Positions 9,170 to 18,958 of a stretch of 55,998 bases of DNA are shown one piece after another (position 1 is the first letter of the stretch; each line of letters opens with the position of its first letter). The notes under the pieces are model-generated. The model searched no databases and was not told the origin of the DNA. It saw only the letters and a program-made list of their open reading frames with translations. The position numbers were made by a program, and so were the translations under genes. Origin of the DNA: Brasilonema sp. CT11 (GTDB lineage Bacteria > Cyanobacteriota > Cyanobacteriia > Cyanobacteriales > Nostocaceae); NCBI RefSeq assembly GCF_017982655.1, contig NZ_JABXYX010000045.1, positions 1-55,998 of the forward strand. The letters run 5' to 3'.

Positions 9170-10450
9170 GTGCTGGACATTAAATTAATAAGGGACAATC
9201 CACAATTGGTTCAGGAACGGTTGAAGACTCGTGGTGGTGACTACGATATTCAACCGCTTTTGGAGTTGGATAAACAGCAACGCGAATTGGAAGCGAAGCG
9301 AAATCAACTGCAAGCACGCAGTAACGAAATAGCGAAATTAATTCCGGAAAAAATAAAAGGTGGTTGCAACCCCAAAGGACCAGAAATTCAAGCGTTGCGT
9401 GATGAAGGTAGTTCTGTCAAAGCTGAGATTGGCAAACTGGAACCTCAAGAAAAAGAGCTATCAGCCAAAATCGAAGAACTTTTACTCACACTTCCTAACT
9501 TACCAAGCGACTCTACACCTGTTGGTAAGAGTGAGGAAGATAACCCAGAAGTGCGTCGTTGGGGTGATGAGTTTCTTCCCCAAAATCCAAACATTATTCC
9601 TCACTGGGAAATTGGCGAGAAGTTGGGTATTCTTAATGTTGAGAGAGCTGTAAAAGTCGCACAAAGTCGCTTTATCACCCTGATAGGTGCTGGTGCGAAG
9701 TTGGAGAGAGCATTAATCCAATTTATGCTTGATCGCCAGATAGACGCAGGGTATGTGGAAGTCATTCCCCCATTTTTGATTAATACCGAGTCTATGACAG
9801 CTACGGGTCAATTGCCCAAGTTCGCTGAAGAAAGCTTTAAATGTGCGGCGGATGATTTGTGGCTTACGCCTACGGCGGAGGTTCCTGTAACCAACCTCTA
9901 TCGTGGTGAAACTCTCAATTTTGAAGATTTGCCTATTTACCACTGTGCTTATACTCCCTGTTTTCGCCGAGAGGCTGGGAGTTATGGACGGGATATGCGG
10001 GGACTGATTCGACTGCATCAATTCAACAAAGTTGAACTCGTGAAGTTTGTACATCCCAGCACTTCTAGTGAGGAACTGGAAAAATTGCTAGGCAATGCAG
10101 AAGCAATTTTACAGGCGTTGCAGCTGCCTTACCGAGTCATAGAATTATGTACTGGGGATATAGGATTTCACTCAGCGAAAACCTACGATATAGAGGTTTG
10201 GCTTCCTTCTTCTGGAAAGTACCGAGAAATTTCCAGTTGTTCCAATTTTTTGGACTATCAAGCGCGACGCGGGCAAATTCGCTTCAAAGAAAGTGGAAAG
10301 AAAGGAACCCAACTGGTGCACACTCTTAATGGTTCAGGACTGGCTGTGGGACGTACAATGGCAGCGATTTTAGAAAACTATCAACAAGAGGATAGAAGGG
10401 TAAGGATACCAGAAGCGCTGCAACCTTACATGGGACGCGAAGTACTTTAA
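9170..10450 (+). CDS. serS: Seryl-tRNA synthetase
   Basis: 426 residues, full length. Starts at GTG ([11 protein letters not shown] is the canonical SerRS beginning). Residues 1-110 form the long antiparallel coiled-coil arm that binds the tRNA(Ser) variable arm ([26 protein letters not shown]). The class II catalytic core follows with motif 2 ([21 protein letters not shown]) and motif 3 ([18 protein letters not shown]). It charges tRNA(Ser) and tRNA(Sec)-type acceptors with serine in the cytosol. It is convergent with the relA/spoT homologue downstream. Confidence 0.97.
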   Translation: MLDIKLIRDNPQLVQERLKTRGGDYDIQPLLELDKQQRELEAKRNQLQARSNEIAKLIPEKIKGGCNPKGPEIQALRDEGSSVKAEIGKLEPQEKELSAKIEELLLTLPNLPSDSTPVGKSEEDNPEVRRWGDEFLPQNPNIIPHWEIGEKLGILNVERAVKVAQSRFITLIGAGAKLERALIQFMLDRQIDAGYVEVIPPFLINTESMTATGQLPKFAEESFKCAADDLWLTPTAEVPVTNLYRGETLNFEDLPIYHCAYTPCFRREAGSYGRDMRGLIRLHQFNKVELVKFVHPSTSSEELEKLLGNAEAILQALQLPYRVIELCTGDIGFHSAKTYDIEVWLPSSGKYREISSCSNFLDYQARRGQIRFKESGKKGTQLVHTLNGSGLAVGRTMAAILENYQQEDRRVRIPEALQPYMGREVL

Positions 10451-10452
10451 GA

Positions 10453-10477
10453 AGAACACAGAACACAGAACACAGAA
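10453..10477. repeat. Heptamer tandem repeat (acacaga)
   Basis: Three head-to-tail copies of a gaacaca/acacaga heptamer follow the serS stop codon. This is a short tandemly repeated repetitive (STRR) sequence of the kind known from heterocystous cyanobacteria. Confidence 0.7.
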
Positions 10478-10539
10478 TATCCCACTGATTTCATCCGTGG
10501 GATTTAACAAAATACGAAAGTGTCGATTGACTCGTAATT

Positions 10540-10559
10540 CGTAATCACTAGAGATTACG
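10540..10559. terminator. Possible bidirectional terminator between serS and relA/spoT
   Basis: A 7-bp perfect stem, cgtaatc with gattacg, encloses a 6-base loop in the gap between two convergent genes. It lacks a strong T-run, so it is a weak candidate. Confidence 0.3.
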
Positions 10560-10577
10560 GATTACTGATTAATTTCA

Positions 10578-12854
10578 CTATTCTTCAATTTGACCGACAC
10601 GACGAATGTTGATAATGTCGCTCAGTTTTTTGATTTGAGTAAAGATCTGTTCGAGTTGTGGTCGATCGCGTATCTCAATTCCCAAGTCAATCAATGCTGG
10701 TTGACTTGTCGCTGTTTTTACCTGAGCATGACGTACGTTGATCCCGTGGTCACTTAAGCGTGAGAGAATATCTTTTAGGATTCCGACGCGATCAAGAGCC
10801 TCAATCTGAATATTAACAGGATAAGTCGTAGGACGAGAGTAGATTTCGCCTGGTGAGTTCCAATGGACTGGTACGAGGCGATCGCACTCTACACTCTCCA
10901 AATTCTGACATCCTTGGCGATGAATCGAAATGCCTCTACCTCGTGTGACAACACCAATAATCGGTTCTCCAGGAAGAGGAGTGCAACACTTAGCCAGATA
11001 ATGCACTAATCCTTCTACCCCAACTATCGGTGAGTCAGTTGTGCGTGATGTTCCTGGCGCAACATCTCGTAAACCTTTGGTTGTTGAGGCTAATTCTTTC
11101 GTAGGAACTGGAGGTGCATCTGTAGCAGGTTGTTGCGCCTTTACGACTTCTCGCCAACGGTTGAGTACTAAATTCAGCGTTACTTCGCCATAACCCAAAG
11201 CCGCGAGTAAATCTTCCATAGAATGATAGTTACATCGCTCTGCTACTATCTGCATGGGTTGCGACTTAATCAGGTTTTCAACACCTGATCTCCCCAATTC
11301 TTTTTCCAACAATTCCCGCCCACGGGCAATATTTTCTTCCCGGCGCGATCGCTTGTACCACTGCCTAATCCGATTTTTCGCCGCCGAAGTTCTGACAAAA
11401 TTTAACCAATCTAAACTGGGATGACCGTTCTTTTGCGTCAGAATCTCTACAATATCACCATTTTGCAGTCGTGTTGAAAGTGGCACCATCCGCCCATTTA
11501 CCTTTGATCCTGCACAGTGGTTCCCAACTTCTGTGTGAATACGATAGGCAAAATCTACGGTTGTGGAACCAGGATTTAAAGCAACCAAATCTCCCTTAGG
11601 TGTGAAAACATAAACATCATCTTCAAATAAGTTATCCTTGATGCTTTCCAAATATTCTTGAGCATCCTTGAGGTCATTCTGCCATTCCAGCAGCTGCCGC
11701 AACCAGGTAAACTTCTCATCTGATGGAGTCCAGTGGATAATATTGGAGCCTCCTGTTTCTTTATACTTCCAGTGAGCTGCAATTCCATACTCGGCGACGT
11801 GGTGCATTTCTATTGTCCTGATTTGCACTTCCAGAGGACGACCCCACGGACCTATAACCCCAGTATGCAACGATTGGTAACGGTTAGGTTTAGGTAAGCC
11901 TATGTAATCCTTGAATCTACCAGGAATTGGACGGCAAACATCATGAACAATCGCTAAAGCACGGTAACATTCCTCATTGCTATTGACAATAATCCGTAGT
12001 GCTGCTAAATCATAAATTTCGTGAAACTCTTTGTTTTGTCTGTGCATCTTCAGGTAAATGCTGTAGAGGTGCTTCGGACGTCCACTCATGTCGAGACACT
12101 TGATCCCCGCTTCCTCTACCCGAGTCCGTAAAGTTTCGGCAATTTTTGTCAATCTCTCTTGCCGCGCCGTTCGTTTTTCAGCGACATACTCCTGAATTTG
12201 CCGGTAAGCTTCTGGTTCTAAGTACTTAAAAGCGAGATCTTCGAGTTCCCATTTTATGTGCCAGATCCCCAAGCGATTAGCCAGGGGAGCAAAAATTTCT
12301 CGTGTTTCCAAAGCAATTGCGCGGCGTTTTTCATCACGAAGGAATTCCAAAGTCCGCATATTGTGGAGACGATCTGCTAACTTCACCACAATCACTCGGA
12401 TATCTTGCGCCATAGCCAGAAACATTCTGCGAAAGTTCTCTGCTTGGCTTTCGGTTTTACTTTTGAAATTAATTTTAGAAAGCTTTGTCACACCTTCTAC
12501 TAAGAGCTGCACTTCTTTTCCAAAGCGCTGTCCAATCTCTTCAATTGTGACATCGGTATCTTCGACTATATCATGGAGAAAGCCAGCTGCTATCATGTCA
12601 GCACTGCCGCCTAAGTCTCTCAAAATTCCAGCAACAGCAACAGGATGACAAATGTATGGTTCTCCTGACTTACGGTACTGACCTTCATGTAACTGATAAG
12701 CAAATTCAAATGCTTGACGAATTAAAGCCATGTCGCTTTGCCTTCGGCCATCTTCAGTTTCTGTGCCTACTACTGTATATGACCCATTTAGGCAACTTTG
12801 TAACCATTCTGGAAGCGTAACATCAATTTTGGAAGTAAGTACAGTGCTGCTCAT
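10578..12854 (-). CDS. relA: Bifunctional (p)ppGpp synthetase/hydrolase (RelA/SpoT homologue)
   Basis: 758 residues, full length. Domains in order: HD hydrolase (about 50-200, with HPVAVAGILRDL and FLHDIVEDTD), synthetase (about 240-390, RFKDYIGLPKPNRYQSLHTGV and LEVQIRT), TGS (about 415-480, DDVYVFTPKGDLVALNPGSTTVDFAYRIH), a zinc-finger/helical region (CCTPLPGEPIIGVVTRGRGISIHRQGC) and a C-terminal ACT domain (about 680-755). It makes and degrades the alarmone (p)ppGpp under starvation and is the usual single long RSH protein of cyanobacteria. Both active-site HD and synthetase motifs appear intact. Convergent with serS. Confidence 0.96.
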   Translation of the reverse strand: MSSTVLTSKIDVTLPEWLQSCLNGSYTVVGTETEDGRRQSDMALIRQAFEFAYQLHEGQYRKSGEPYICHPVAVAGILRDLGGSADMIAAGFLHDIVEDTDVTIEEIGQRFGKEVQLLVEGVTKLSKINFKSKTESQAENFRRMFLAMAQDIRVIVVKLADRLHNMRTLEFLRDEKRRAIALETREIFAPLANRLGIWHIKWELEDLAFKYLEPEAYRQIQEYVAEKRTARQERLTKIAETLRTRVEEAGIKCLDMSGRPKHLYSIYLKMHRQNKEFHEIYDLAALRIIVNSNEECYRALAIVHDVCRPIPGRFKDYIGLPKPNRYQSLHTGVIGPWGRPLEVQIRTIEMHHVAEYGIAAHWKYKETGGSNIIHWTPSDEKFTWLRQLLEWQNDLKDAQEYLESIKDNLFEDDVYVFTPKGDLVALNPGSTTVDFAYRIHTEVGNHCAGSKVNGRMVPLSTRLQNGDIVEILTQKNGHPSLDWLNFVRTSAAKNRIRQWYKRSRREENIARGRELLEKELGRSGVENLIKSQPMQIVAERCNYHSMEDLLAALGYGEVTLNLVLNRWREVVKAQQPATDAPPVPTKELASTTKGLRDVAPGTSRTTDSPIVGVEGLVHYLAKCCTPLPGEPIIGVVTRGRGISIHRQGCQNLESVECDRLVPVHWNSPGEIYSRPTTYPVNIQIEALDRVGILKDILSRLSDHGINVRHAQVKTATSQPALIDLGIEIRDRPQLEQIFTQIKKLSDIINIRRVGQIEE

Positions 12855-13141
12855 AGAATAAGGGATGGCTAGGTGATTGATAGTAAAGTCAGAAATTGGA
12901 TGAACAAACTCTTACTGAGACTTGCACTTTCGTCCTTGTGTGCCGAATACATTCCCCAAGGCTAAGAGTGCAAATTATCCAGTACGAGTGTCTCAAAATC
13001 ATAAAATCGATAAAATGCCAAATCCAGCCCCAATTTTCATATGAGACAACAGATTCGGAAATAAAATTTAACAAATTTTGGTCTATTTGAAAAGTTTCTT
13101 GACATTACCTTGACTTTAATAGTATCTCAAGAAGAACTTAG

Positions 13142-13492
13142 ATGTCTCTAACTCGCGATAAATATCACGCATTGAAGGTTTTGCTGAAACAATTGGATTC
13201 GGATGTCATGACTACCAAAGTAGATACATCCGAACTAGCGCAGCGTGTGAAATCCTTGCAACAATTTTTTCAGCAACAGATTGTCCCTTTAGTTAATCTG
13301 GACACAAACAGCAACGATGAGGGTCAGTTACAGTCAAATCAGACAGAAATGAGTAAGCAGCTGCGGCTGTTGGAAATAGATGTCATGTTTTTCCAAGGAG
13401 CGCGGCAAGCTTCCACTGCCAAAACTAGGCTTGATGCCATAGCCGATCGCCTGACTACTCTCATCAAATACTGTAATGCCATATTGCAATAA
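13142..13492 (+). CDS. patD: Probable PatD, heterocyst-frequency control protein
   Basis: 116 residues, helical, soluble. Begins MSLTRDKYHALKVLLKQL and ends with a conserved block (QTEMSKQLRLLEIDVMFFQGARQ, then RLDAIADRLTTLIKYCNAILQ). The length and both blocks match my recollection of PatD, which limits heterocyst frequency in Anabaena through contact with FtsZ. Identification is by recognition only. It is monocistronic, divergent from relA, with AT-rich DNA on both sides. If right, it supports a heterocyst-forming host. Confidence 0.6.
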   Translation: MSLTRDKYHALKVLLKQLDSDVMTTKVDTSELAQRVKSLQQFFQQQIVPLVNLDTNSNDEGQLQSNQTEMSKQLRLLEIDVMFFQGARQASTAKTRLDAIADRLTTLIKYCNAILQ

Positions 13493-13901
13493 ATAGTACC
13501 AGAAGGACGAGCCGTAACCTATGAAAAAATGACAAATTAAAATTAAAAATTGAAACTTAAAAATATTGAACTTTTTTTAAACTCTTCTCATGGAAATTTC
13601 TTGATATTTTGTAGTCCATTTTACATATTTACTTGGCACAACTTGTTGTAAATTGCGTCATAAGTCAAGAATCCTTGAAATTTGAACTTTTGATAGGTAA
13701 AAAACTTCCCACTAACCCAAGCAAAAATAAGTATAAAATATTTCTCTAAAAACACAAAATAAAAGTGAGAAGTGATTTCTCCGTATACTGATTGGAATTC
13801 TTGGTGCGTTCTCAGTTATATTGTTGTTCTTAAAAGATACTCTGGTAATAATCCTGACATATGTGATGTCATAACAAAAGCTGATATCTGATAGCGTAAT
13901 T
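13493..13901. other. 409-bp AT-rich spacer
   Basis: No gene, stable hairpin or repeat family recognised. It presumably contains the promoter of the ABC ATPase gene at 13902. Confidence 0.4.
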
Positions 13902-15644
13902 ATGAGTGAAGCCTTATTTTGTATTGAAAATTTGCGAGTCGCTTACCCTCATCGCAGCGACGAAAAAACCCAATGGGCAGTAGATGATGTGTCTTTCATC
14001 CTGCAACCAGGGGAAAGAATGGGATTGGTTGGAGAATCAGGCTGCGGTAAGTCAACTCTCGGACGCGCAGCAATGCGGTTACTACCAGCCTCAAGCCAAA
14101 TTGAGGGACGAGTGACATTTCAAGGGCGTTCGGTGTTTGAGATGACGCCAGAACAGTTGCGCAAATTCCGAGGAGAAGCAGTTGCGCTGATATTTCAAGA
14201 TCCCATGACGCGCCTTGATCCATTGATGACGATTGGCAATCACTGCTTGGAAACATTAAAAGCTCACTCACCGCAATTGTCCAGCAAACAAGCCAAAGAA
14301 AAAGCAATTGCGACTTTAGAAAAGGTTAAAATTCCAGCCAGTCGTTGGAGTCAGTATCCTCACGAGTTTAGCGGTGGAATGCGACAAAGGGTAGCGATCG
14401 CCCTAGCCTTGCTTCTGTCTCCCAAGTTAATTGTCGCCGATGAACCCACTACAAGTTTGGATGTTACAGTCTCGGCGCAAATCTTGCAGGAACTCACACG
14501 GCTGTGTGGTGAAGAAAACATGGCATTGCTATTAATTTCTCACGATTTGGCTCTTGTTGCTGAGTATTGCGATCGCATTGGCGTCATGTACAACGGCAAA
14601 ATGGTTGAAACGGGTTCTTCCCAAACTGTCTTCCAGAATCCCCAACACGAATATACACAGTCTCTCCTCAAAGCAGCTTTGCATATTCAAACAGTTGATG
14701 AGAATGAAGTATGGGAGCAGGGAGTAGAAAGCAGGGAGCAGGGAGTAGAAAGCAGGGAGCAGGGAGTAGGGAGCAGGGAGCAGGGAGTAGGGAGCAGGGA
14801 GCAGGGAACAAGATTTTCCTCGTCACAAGCTCAATCACCGATTTTGCGCGTCCTAGAATTACAACAACATTACACCTTAGAACCCAACTTTGTAGAGCGA
14901 TTGTTAAAACGGCAAAATCAGACGATTAAAGCGGTGGATGGAATCAACCTAGAACTCTATCCAGGAGAAATTCTGGGATTAGTTGGGGAATCAGGTTGCG
15001 GAAAAAGTACACTATCGCGGACAATATTGCAACTTATTCGTCCCACAGCAGGTAAAGTCGAGTTTTTGGGAAAGGATTTAACAAATTTATCGCGCCAACA
15101 AGTTCGTGCGTCTAGGCGGCAAATGCAAATGGTCTTTCAAGATCCCCATGCTTGCTTAAATCCAGCGATGACCGTAGGACAAAGTATAGCTGACCCCTTG
15201 CTAATTCACAAGCTAGCCGATCCAGCGAACGCAAAACAACAGGTGCTGTCGATGCTGGAAAAAGTAGGGTTAAAACCACCCCAAGTTTATTATGAGCGTT
15301 ATCCGTCGGATTTATCTGGGGGACAGCAGCAAAGAGTGGCGATCGCGCGTGCTTTAATTACTCGTCCTAAGCTACTCATTTGTGATGAACCAGTCAGTAT
15401 GTTAGATGCTAGCGTGCAGTCGCAAGTTTTAGATTTGATGCTGGAGTTGAAAGAGGAATTTGAGTTAACGTATTTATTTATCACTCATGACTTGTGGTTA
15501 GCGCGTTTTTTGTGCGATCGAATTGCAGTCATGAATAGTGGGAAAATAATAGAAATTGGTTCGACTAAACAGATTTTTGCCAATCCCCAACATCCTTACA
15601 CGAAAACACTGCTTGCAGCAGCCCCTCTGTTAGGACGAGCATAA
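13902..15644 (+). CDS. Fused dual-ATPase oligopeptide ABC transporter subunit (DppD-DppF type)
   Basis: 580 residues with two complete ABC ATPase halves. First half: Walker [10 protein letters not shown] (44-52), signature FSGGMRQR (156-163), Walker B LIVADEP. Second half: Walker [10 protein letters not shown] (363-371), signature LSGGQQQR, Walker B LLICDEP. Each ends with the oligopeptide-transporter tail ([11 protein letters not shown] and [11 protein letters not shown]). It energises uptake of peptides, nickel or similar substrates; the permease and binding protein genes are not in this window. The linker at residues 272-302 is four imperfect EQGVxSR units encoded by an intergenic-type heptamer repeat (14713-14811), so the linker grew by repeat expansion. 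Both ATPases look intact. Confidence 0.93.
   Translation: MSEALFCIENLRVAYPHRSDEKTQWAVDDVSFILQPGERMGLVGESGCGKSTLGRAAMRLLPASSQIEGRVTFQGRSVFEMTPEQLRKFRGEAVALIFQDPMTRLDPLMTIGNHCLETLKAHSPQLSSKQAKEKAIATLEKVKIPASRWSQYPHEFSGGMRQRVAIALALLLSPKLIVADEPTTSLDVTVSAQILQELTRLCGEENMALLLISHDLALVAEYCDRIGVMYNGKMVETGSSQTVFQNPQHEYTQSLLKAALHIQTVDENEVWEQGVESREQGVESREQGVGSREQGVGSREQGTRFSSSQAQSPILRVLELQQHYTLEPNFVERLLKRQNQTIKAVDGINLELYPGEILGLVGESGCGKSTLSRTILQLIRPTAGKVEFLGKDLTNLSRQQVRASRRQMQMVFQDPHACLNPAMTVGQSIADPLLIHKLADPANAKQQVLSMLEKVGLKPPQVYYERYPSDLSGGQQQRVAIARALITRPKLLICDEPVSMLDASVQSQVLDLMLELKEEFELTYLFITHDLWLARFLCDRIAVMNSGKIIEIGSTKQIFANPQHPYTKTLLAAAPLLGRA
14713..14811 (+). repeat. In-frame heptamer repeat inside the ABC ATPase gene
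   Basis: About 14 tandem copies of heptamers of the type gggagca/gggagta/gaaagca. Three heptamers make 21 bases, i.e. seven codons (EQGVESR or EQGVGSR), so the array stays in frame. The same heptamer family occurs between genes elsewhere in the window as gggaaca. Confidence 0.9.
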
Positions 15645-15667
15645 TCCAGTACTAATTTATAAGTAAC

Positions 15668-15696
15668 GACTGCTGAGTGTGAATGACTCAGCAGTC
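15668..15696. terminator. Strong stem-loop between convergent genes
   Basis: A perfect 11-bp stem (gactgctgagt with actcagcagtc) has a 7-base loop. It lies 23 bp after the ABC ATPase stop and 55 bp after the end of the convergent gene at 15751. There is no clear T-run, but the position fits a bidirectional terminator. Confidence 0.5.
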
Positions 15697-15750
15697 AAGA
15701 ATAGTAAAATTGATATTTTGGTAGTTTACATCACTCCTTGGAATCCCCCA

Positions 15751-16704
15751 CTAATTGTCCAAGCTGTATTCTGAATTTTTCAATTTGGGCATTTCTACAC
15801 TTGAACCATGTAGCTCAACAAATCTATTAAAAAGCCACATTGTTTCGTGATTAGACAGCCTATCTTTGTTGATTAGACTACCTATATTTCTTTGAGCTAA
15901 ATTTTGTAAATAAGGCAAATCTTCAATCAATGTCAAACCAGAAGCAATGTGCAATATAATTTGCAATATAGGTTTTGGCCACTCTAAATCGCTGTAGATA
16001 TCAATCAAAAAATGATGAGCATTCTCTGTTGATGGGTAGGCATAAAACATAACAGTTATTCTTTTGTTTCTGTAAACTGGAATACTCAGTTCTACTGTAT
16101 ATGGAGTGTGCAGTATTAAATCCACCTCAACGATTGGCTGTCTCCAAATCCTTAAAATATTAATTGGAGAGTCTAAGAGGGTTTGAAATGCGATCATCCC
16201 ACCAAGAGATGTGGATTGGATACTACTAACTTGAATAACTCTTAAGTTATTCAGACTGAATTTGTGAATTCCTTCCAAATGTTTTACATTCAACAGATGG
16301 TAAATTTGGCAGACATAGGGAAACGGTAAAAGATATTCCTGGCTAATGATATGTCGCTTTTTTAAGTCAAAATTGTTGACTCTCGTCGGACGTAGATAAG
16401 ATTGCTCTAAATAATTTTGAACGCTATCTACATCATTAAGATCAAAGCTCTGCTCTGGTTTTAAAAACAGCCAACTCAAGAAAAAGAATGAAGCTGTGAA
16501 TATTTGTATGATTTCTACTACAGACAAATATCCATCAGCCAAGGCAGTGATACTTCTATCACTAATCCCAAAAAGAAAAGAAGGTATCCCAAAGAACCAA
16601 ATCCCATTTTTTAGCCTTAATATAAAGAAGGCAACATCTATTTGTATGGAATTATGGTTTTTATTGGTATTACTACCGTTATCTGGAACAATATTAACAG
16701 ACAT
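15751..16704 (-). CDS. Membrane protein of unknown function
   Basis: 317 residues. The N-terminal third has two hydrophobic segments (around VAFFILRLKNGIWFFGIPSFLFGI, 25-48, and VVEIIQIFTASFFFLSWLFL, 62-81). The remaining 230 residues look soluble, with beta-rich stretches (VEVDLILHTPYTVELSIPVYRNKRITVMFYAY) and a C-terminal helical region (FNRFVELHGSSVEM). No family recognised. It stands alone between an ABC ATPase gene (convergent) and a non-coding gap. Confidence 0.65.
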   Translation of the reverse strand: MSVNIVPDNGSNTNKNHNSIQIDVAFFILRLKNGIWFFGIPSFLFGISDRSITALADGYLSVVEIIQIFTASFFFLSWLFLKPEQSFDLNDVDSVQNYLEQSYLRPTRVNNFDLKKRHIISQEYLLPFPYVCQIYHLLNVKHLEGIHKFSLNNLRVIQVSSIQSTSLGGMIAFQTLLDSPINILRIWRQPIVEVDLILHTPYTVELSIPVYRNKRITVMFYAYPSTENAHHFLIDIYSDLEWPKPILQIILHIASGLTLIEDLPYLQNLAQRNIGSLINKDRLSNHETMWLFNRFVELHGSSVEMPKLKNSEYSLDN

Positions 16705-17059
16705 AGGATTTCTAACACTGACGATTCATTACATAGGGAGAGATAATACCAGTTAAAAAAAGAATGTGACAAATAAAGCAAAAACCCCTCCATAACCCTA
16801 TCCAATAGTTGCGAAGAGTGCGCTTTCTTCGCGGGTGGGGCATCTGTCGCAAACATTTTTTAAAATGGTATAACTTTGGTGTTCTTTATAGCCTATTAAA
16901 CGCTAATATAACTTACATCATTCTTAAGTTGCAAATCTTAACACTGATATTTTGTCTCAATTTAATGAAGATTGAATTTTTGTTTCCAGGGATACTATAA
17001 AAGTCATATTTAATCGATTTATACTTTCGTCTTTAATCAGACTTGTCTTTCAAGTTACA
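16705..17059. other. 355-bp spacer without recognised features
   Basis: AT-rich. The small open frames here lack coding character. Nothing assigned. Confidence 0.4.
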
Positions 17060-17842
17060 TCATAATTTAACTGCAATAACTCGAATACGTTTATAATCTG
17101 CAATCCAGGTATTGTTTTTGTATAAACTTGGACGCAACTGATTTTCAATATCGACTAACGTATTTCTTTGATCATCAATAGATAATCCATTCAAGAAACT
17201 ATTTGCAAACATTTTGAGCCAGTTTTGCAGACCCTGTTCGCCATCTTCCAAAGGTGTGGGACGTTCAAAAAGAGTTGCATAAGTTAACTCAAAACCATGT
17301 TTTTCTAGCAAGCTTCCATATTCACCAATGCTAGGAAAGTACCAAGGATTTGATGTTATGTCAGTAGAAGAACCTGTTTTTTGTAAGGCGTTAAAAAGAG
17401 CACTAACAATAGCGTTTACATTCCCCTTACCACCAAATTCAGCTACAAATCGCCCACCAGGTTTCAAAGCTTTATTTATACCAACAACGACTTCTTCAGC
17501 TTCTTTAATCCAATGAAGTACGGCATTAGAGAAAACACTATCAAATTTTTCGATATATGGTAAAATTTTGGCATCTACCACATCAAAATCTAGCTGAGGA
17601 TAGTTCTTACGAGCTTGTTCAATCATGGTGGAAGCGCTATCGATACCTATCACTTCTACTCCCAAGCTGGCAATTTTATGAGTTAAATGACCTGTCCCAC
17701 AACCTAAGTCGAGAATACATTCTCCTGGTTTTGGAGATAGTAATTCTACTAAATTCGCAGGAAGTTCAGAAATAAAAGAATGCTTACTATCGTAGAGTTC
17801 TGCATTCCACTGATTCTTAAAATTAGCTGCTGTGCTGTCCAT
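17060..17842 (-). CDS. Class I SAM-dependent methyltransferase
   Basis: 260 residues. A Rossmann-type methyltransferase core with motif I LDLGCGTGHL (44-53), an acidic strand end (VIGIDSAS), motif IV-like region FDSVFSNAVLHWIKE and GGRFVAEFGGKGN. The FSNAVLHW pattern is seen in trans-aconitate/small-molecule methyltransferases and in relatives acting on malonyl or aconitate-like acids. The C-terminal region (about 180-260) is helical and likely gives substrate specificity. The substrate cannot be deduced. Next to, and in the same direction as, a Uma2 gene 51 bp upstream. Confidence 0.88.
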   Translation of the reverse strand: MDSTAANFKNQWNAELYDSKHSFISELPANLVELLSPKPGECILDLGCGTGHLTHKIASLGVEVIGIDSASTMIEQARKNYPQLDFDVVDAKILPYIEKFDSVFSNAVLHWIKEAEEVVVGINKALKPGGRFVAEFGGKGNVNAIVSALFNALQKTGSSTDITSNPWYFPSIGEYGSLLEKHGFELTYATLFERPTPLEDGEQGLQNWLKMFANSFLNGLSIDDQRNTLVDIENQLRPSLYKNNTWIADYKRIRVIAVKL

Positions 17843-17893
17843 AAAAATACACCACCATGAAAATTTGACTATAGTATATACATTTGCGAAGGC

Positions 17894-18538
17894 TTAGATA
17901 CGAGAACGCACCCATGCTCTGAATTCTTTCATTCTAGCGTTTTCACCTTTTTCAGAATCTAGCTGGAGAAATTGCACTAATTCTTTGACAGGAAATGAGC
18001 CAAAAGCCAAACTTGTTTCAGATTCGATGTAACCAAACTCTGTCAAAATATGAATTGTTAGTTGATTATTAGCGAAACGCCAAACTTCCGGCACTTTTAG
18101 TTCAGCATAAACAGCCATCTTATTAATTGCTGAATGAGTTAGATCAATCTCAAGCGCCAAGTCAGGCGGTGGATCAACTGTGAGGTCAATTTTTATTCTT
18201 CCTCGCATGACAGCTTCATTTTGAATATAAAAACATTCATCTGCTTCTTTACCAGCAGCCTTTGGTTTGGAACGCCAAGTTGTCGATTTCAACCCCAAAA
18301 TTTCTAGTCCAAGTTCTTCACACAGAATAATGATTAGCCGTCCGAAAGTCCAGCCATATCTTTCATGTTCTGGTAAAGGCGTCATCAGTTCTAAAGTTCC
18401 TTGATAGTAAGTCATGCGGGGTATTGGACGTTGGGCAAAAATTTCCAATAGCTGCTCGTACATCTCCCAATTGACGTTATATAGAACCAGATGAGAACCT
18501 TCAATTGGTGGTTTGCTTGGGGTTAAGGTTTGAGTCAT
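17894..18538 (-). CDS. Uma2-family protein (DUF820, PD-(D/E)XK fold)
   Basis: 214 residues. Shows the family pattern: LYNVNWEMYEQLLEIF, then MTPLPEHERYGWTFGRLI, GLKSTTWRSKPKAAGKEADECFYIQN, and the nuclease-like core VDPPPDLALEIDLTHSAINKMAVYAELKVPEVWRF (catalytic D and ExD candidates). Uma2/DUF820 proteins are hugely expanded in cyanobacteria. Their restriction-endonuclease-like fold predicts DNA cleavage, but the biological role is unclear. This copy looks complete, unlike the one at 50615. Confidence 0.88.
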   Translation of the reverse strand: MTQTLTPSKPPIEGSHLVLYNVNWEMYEQLLEIFAQRPIPRMTYYQGTLELMTPLPEHERYGWTFGRLIIILCEELGLEILGLKSTTWRSKPKAAGKEADECFYIQNEAVMRGRIKIDLTVDPPPDLALEIDLTHSAINKMAVYAELKVPEVWRFANNQLTIHILTEFGYIESETSLAFGSFPVKELVQFLQLDSEKGENARMKEFRAWVRSRI

Positions 18539-18617
18539 GTTTCACTTAAGCGCTCATCTAAAGACCAATATAGTACAAATGCACGCTATATGGCTTCCAC
18601 CTCACGATATGTTATAA

Positions 18618-18854
18618 TTATATAGTAGTATACCCACCATCTACAAAAAGTACAGTTTCTGTTAAGTATGAAGATGCGTCTGATGCTAAAAACACAACCG
18701 GAGCAATCAGTTCTTCTGGCTTACCACGGCGACCCATTGGTGTAAATGTAACAATCTGCTGCTGTTTTTCTGGTTGGGTGTGTTCTACATTAGCCCCACT
18801 CATGATATTTTCAAAATAACCAGGAGCAATTGCATTAAAAGGTGATCGTCCAAT
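18618..18854 (-). pseudogene. C-terminal remnant of a short-chain dehydrogenase/reductase
   Basis: The minus strand from about 18854 reads IGRSPFNAIAPGYFENIMSG and continues to FLASDASSYLTETVLFVDGG before the stop at 18618. These are the C-terminal signatures of SDR enzymes (NAIAPGY after the catalytic YxxxK region; FLASdxSsyiTG...vDGG at the end). The Rossmann nucleotide-binding half and the catalytic Tyr/Lys are absent, and an in-frame stop lies directly upstream (18855-18857). This is a truncated relic ending where the ABC ATPase leader begins. Confidence 0.8.
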
Positions 18855-18958
18855 CTAAGATTCTGTCTAAGCTTCAGAATAGGCACGATATTTTTGTCAG
18901 AGTGACAAAACAGAGCTAGAGTGACAAAAAACCTGAATTTCCGCCACATAGCAGAATT

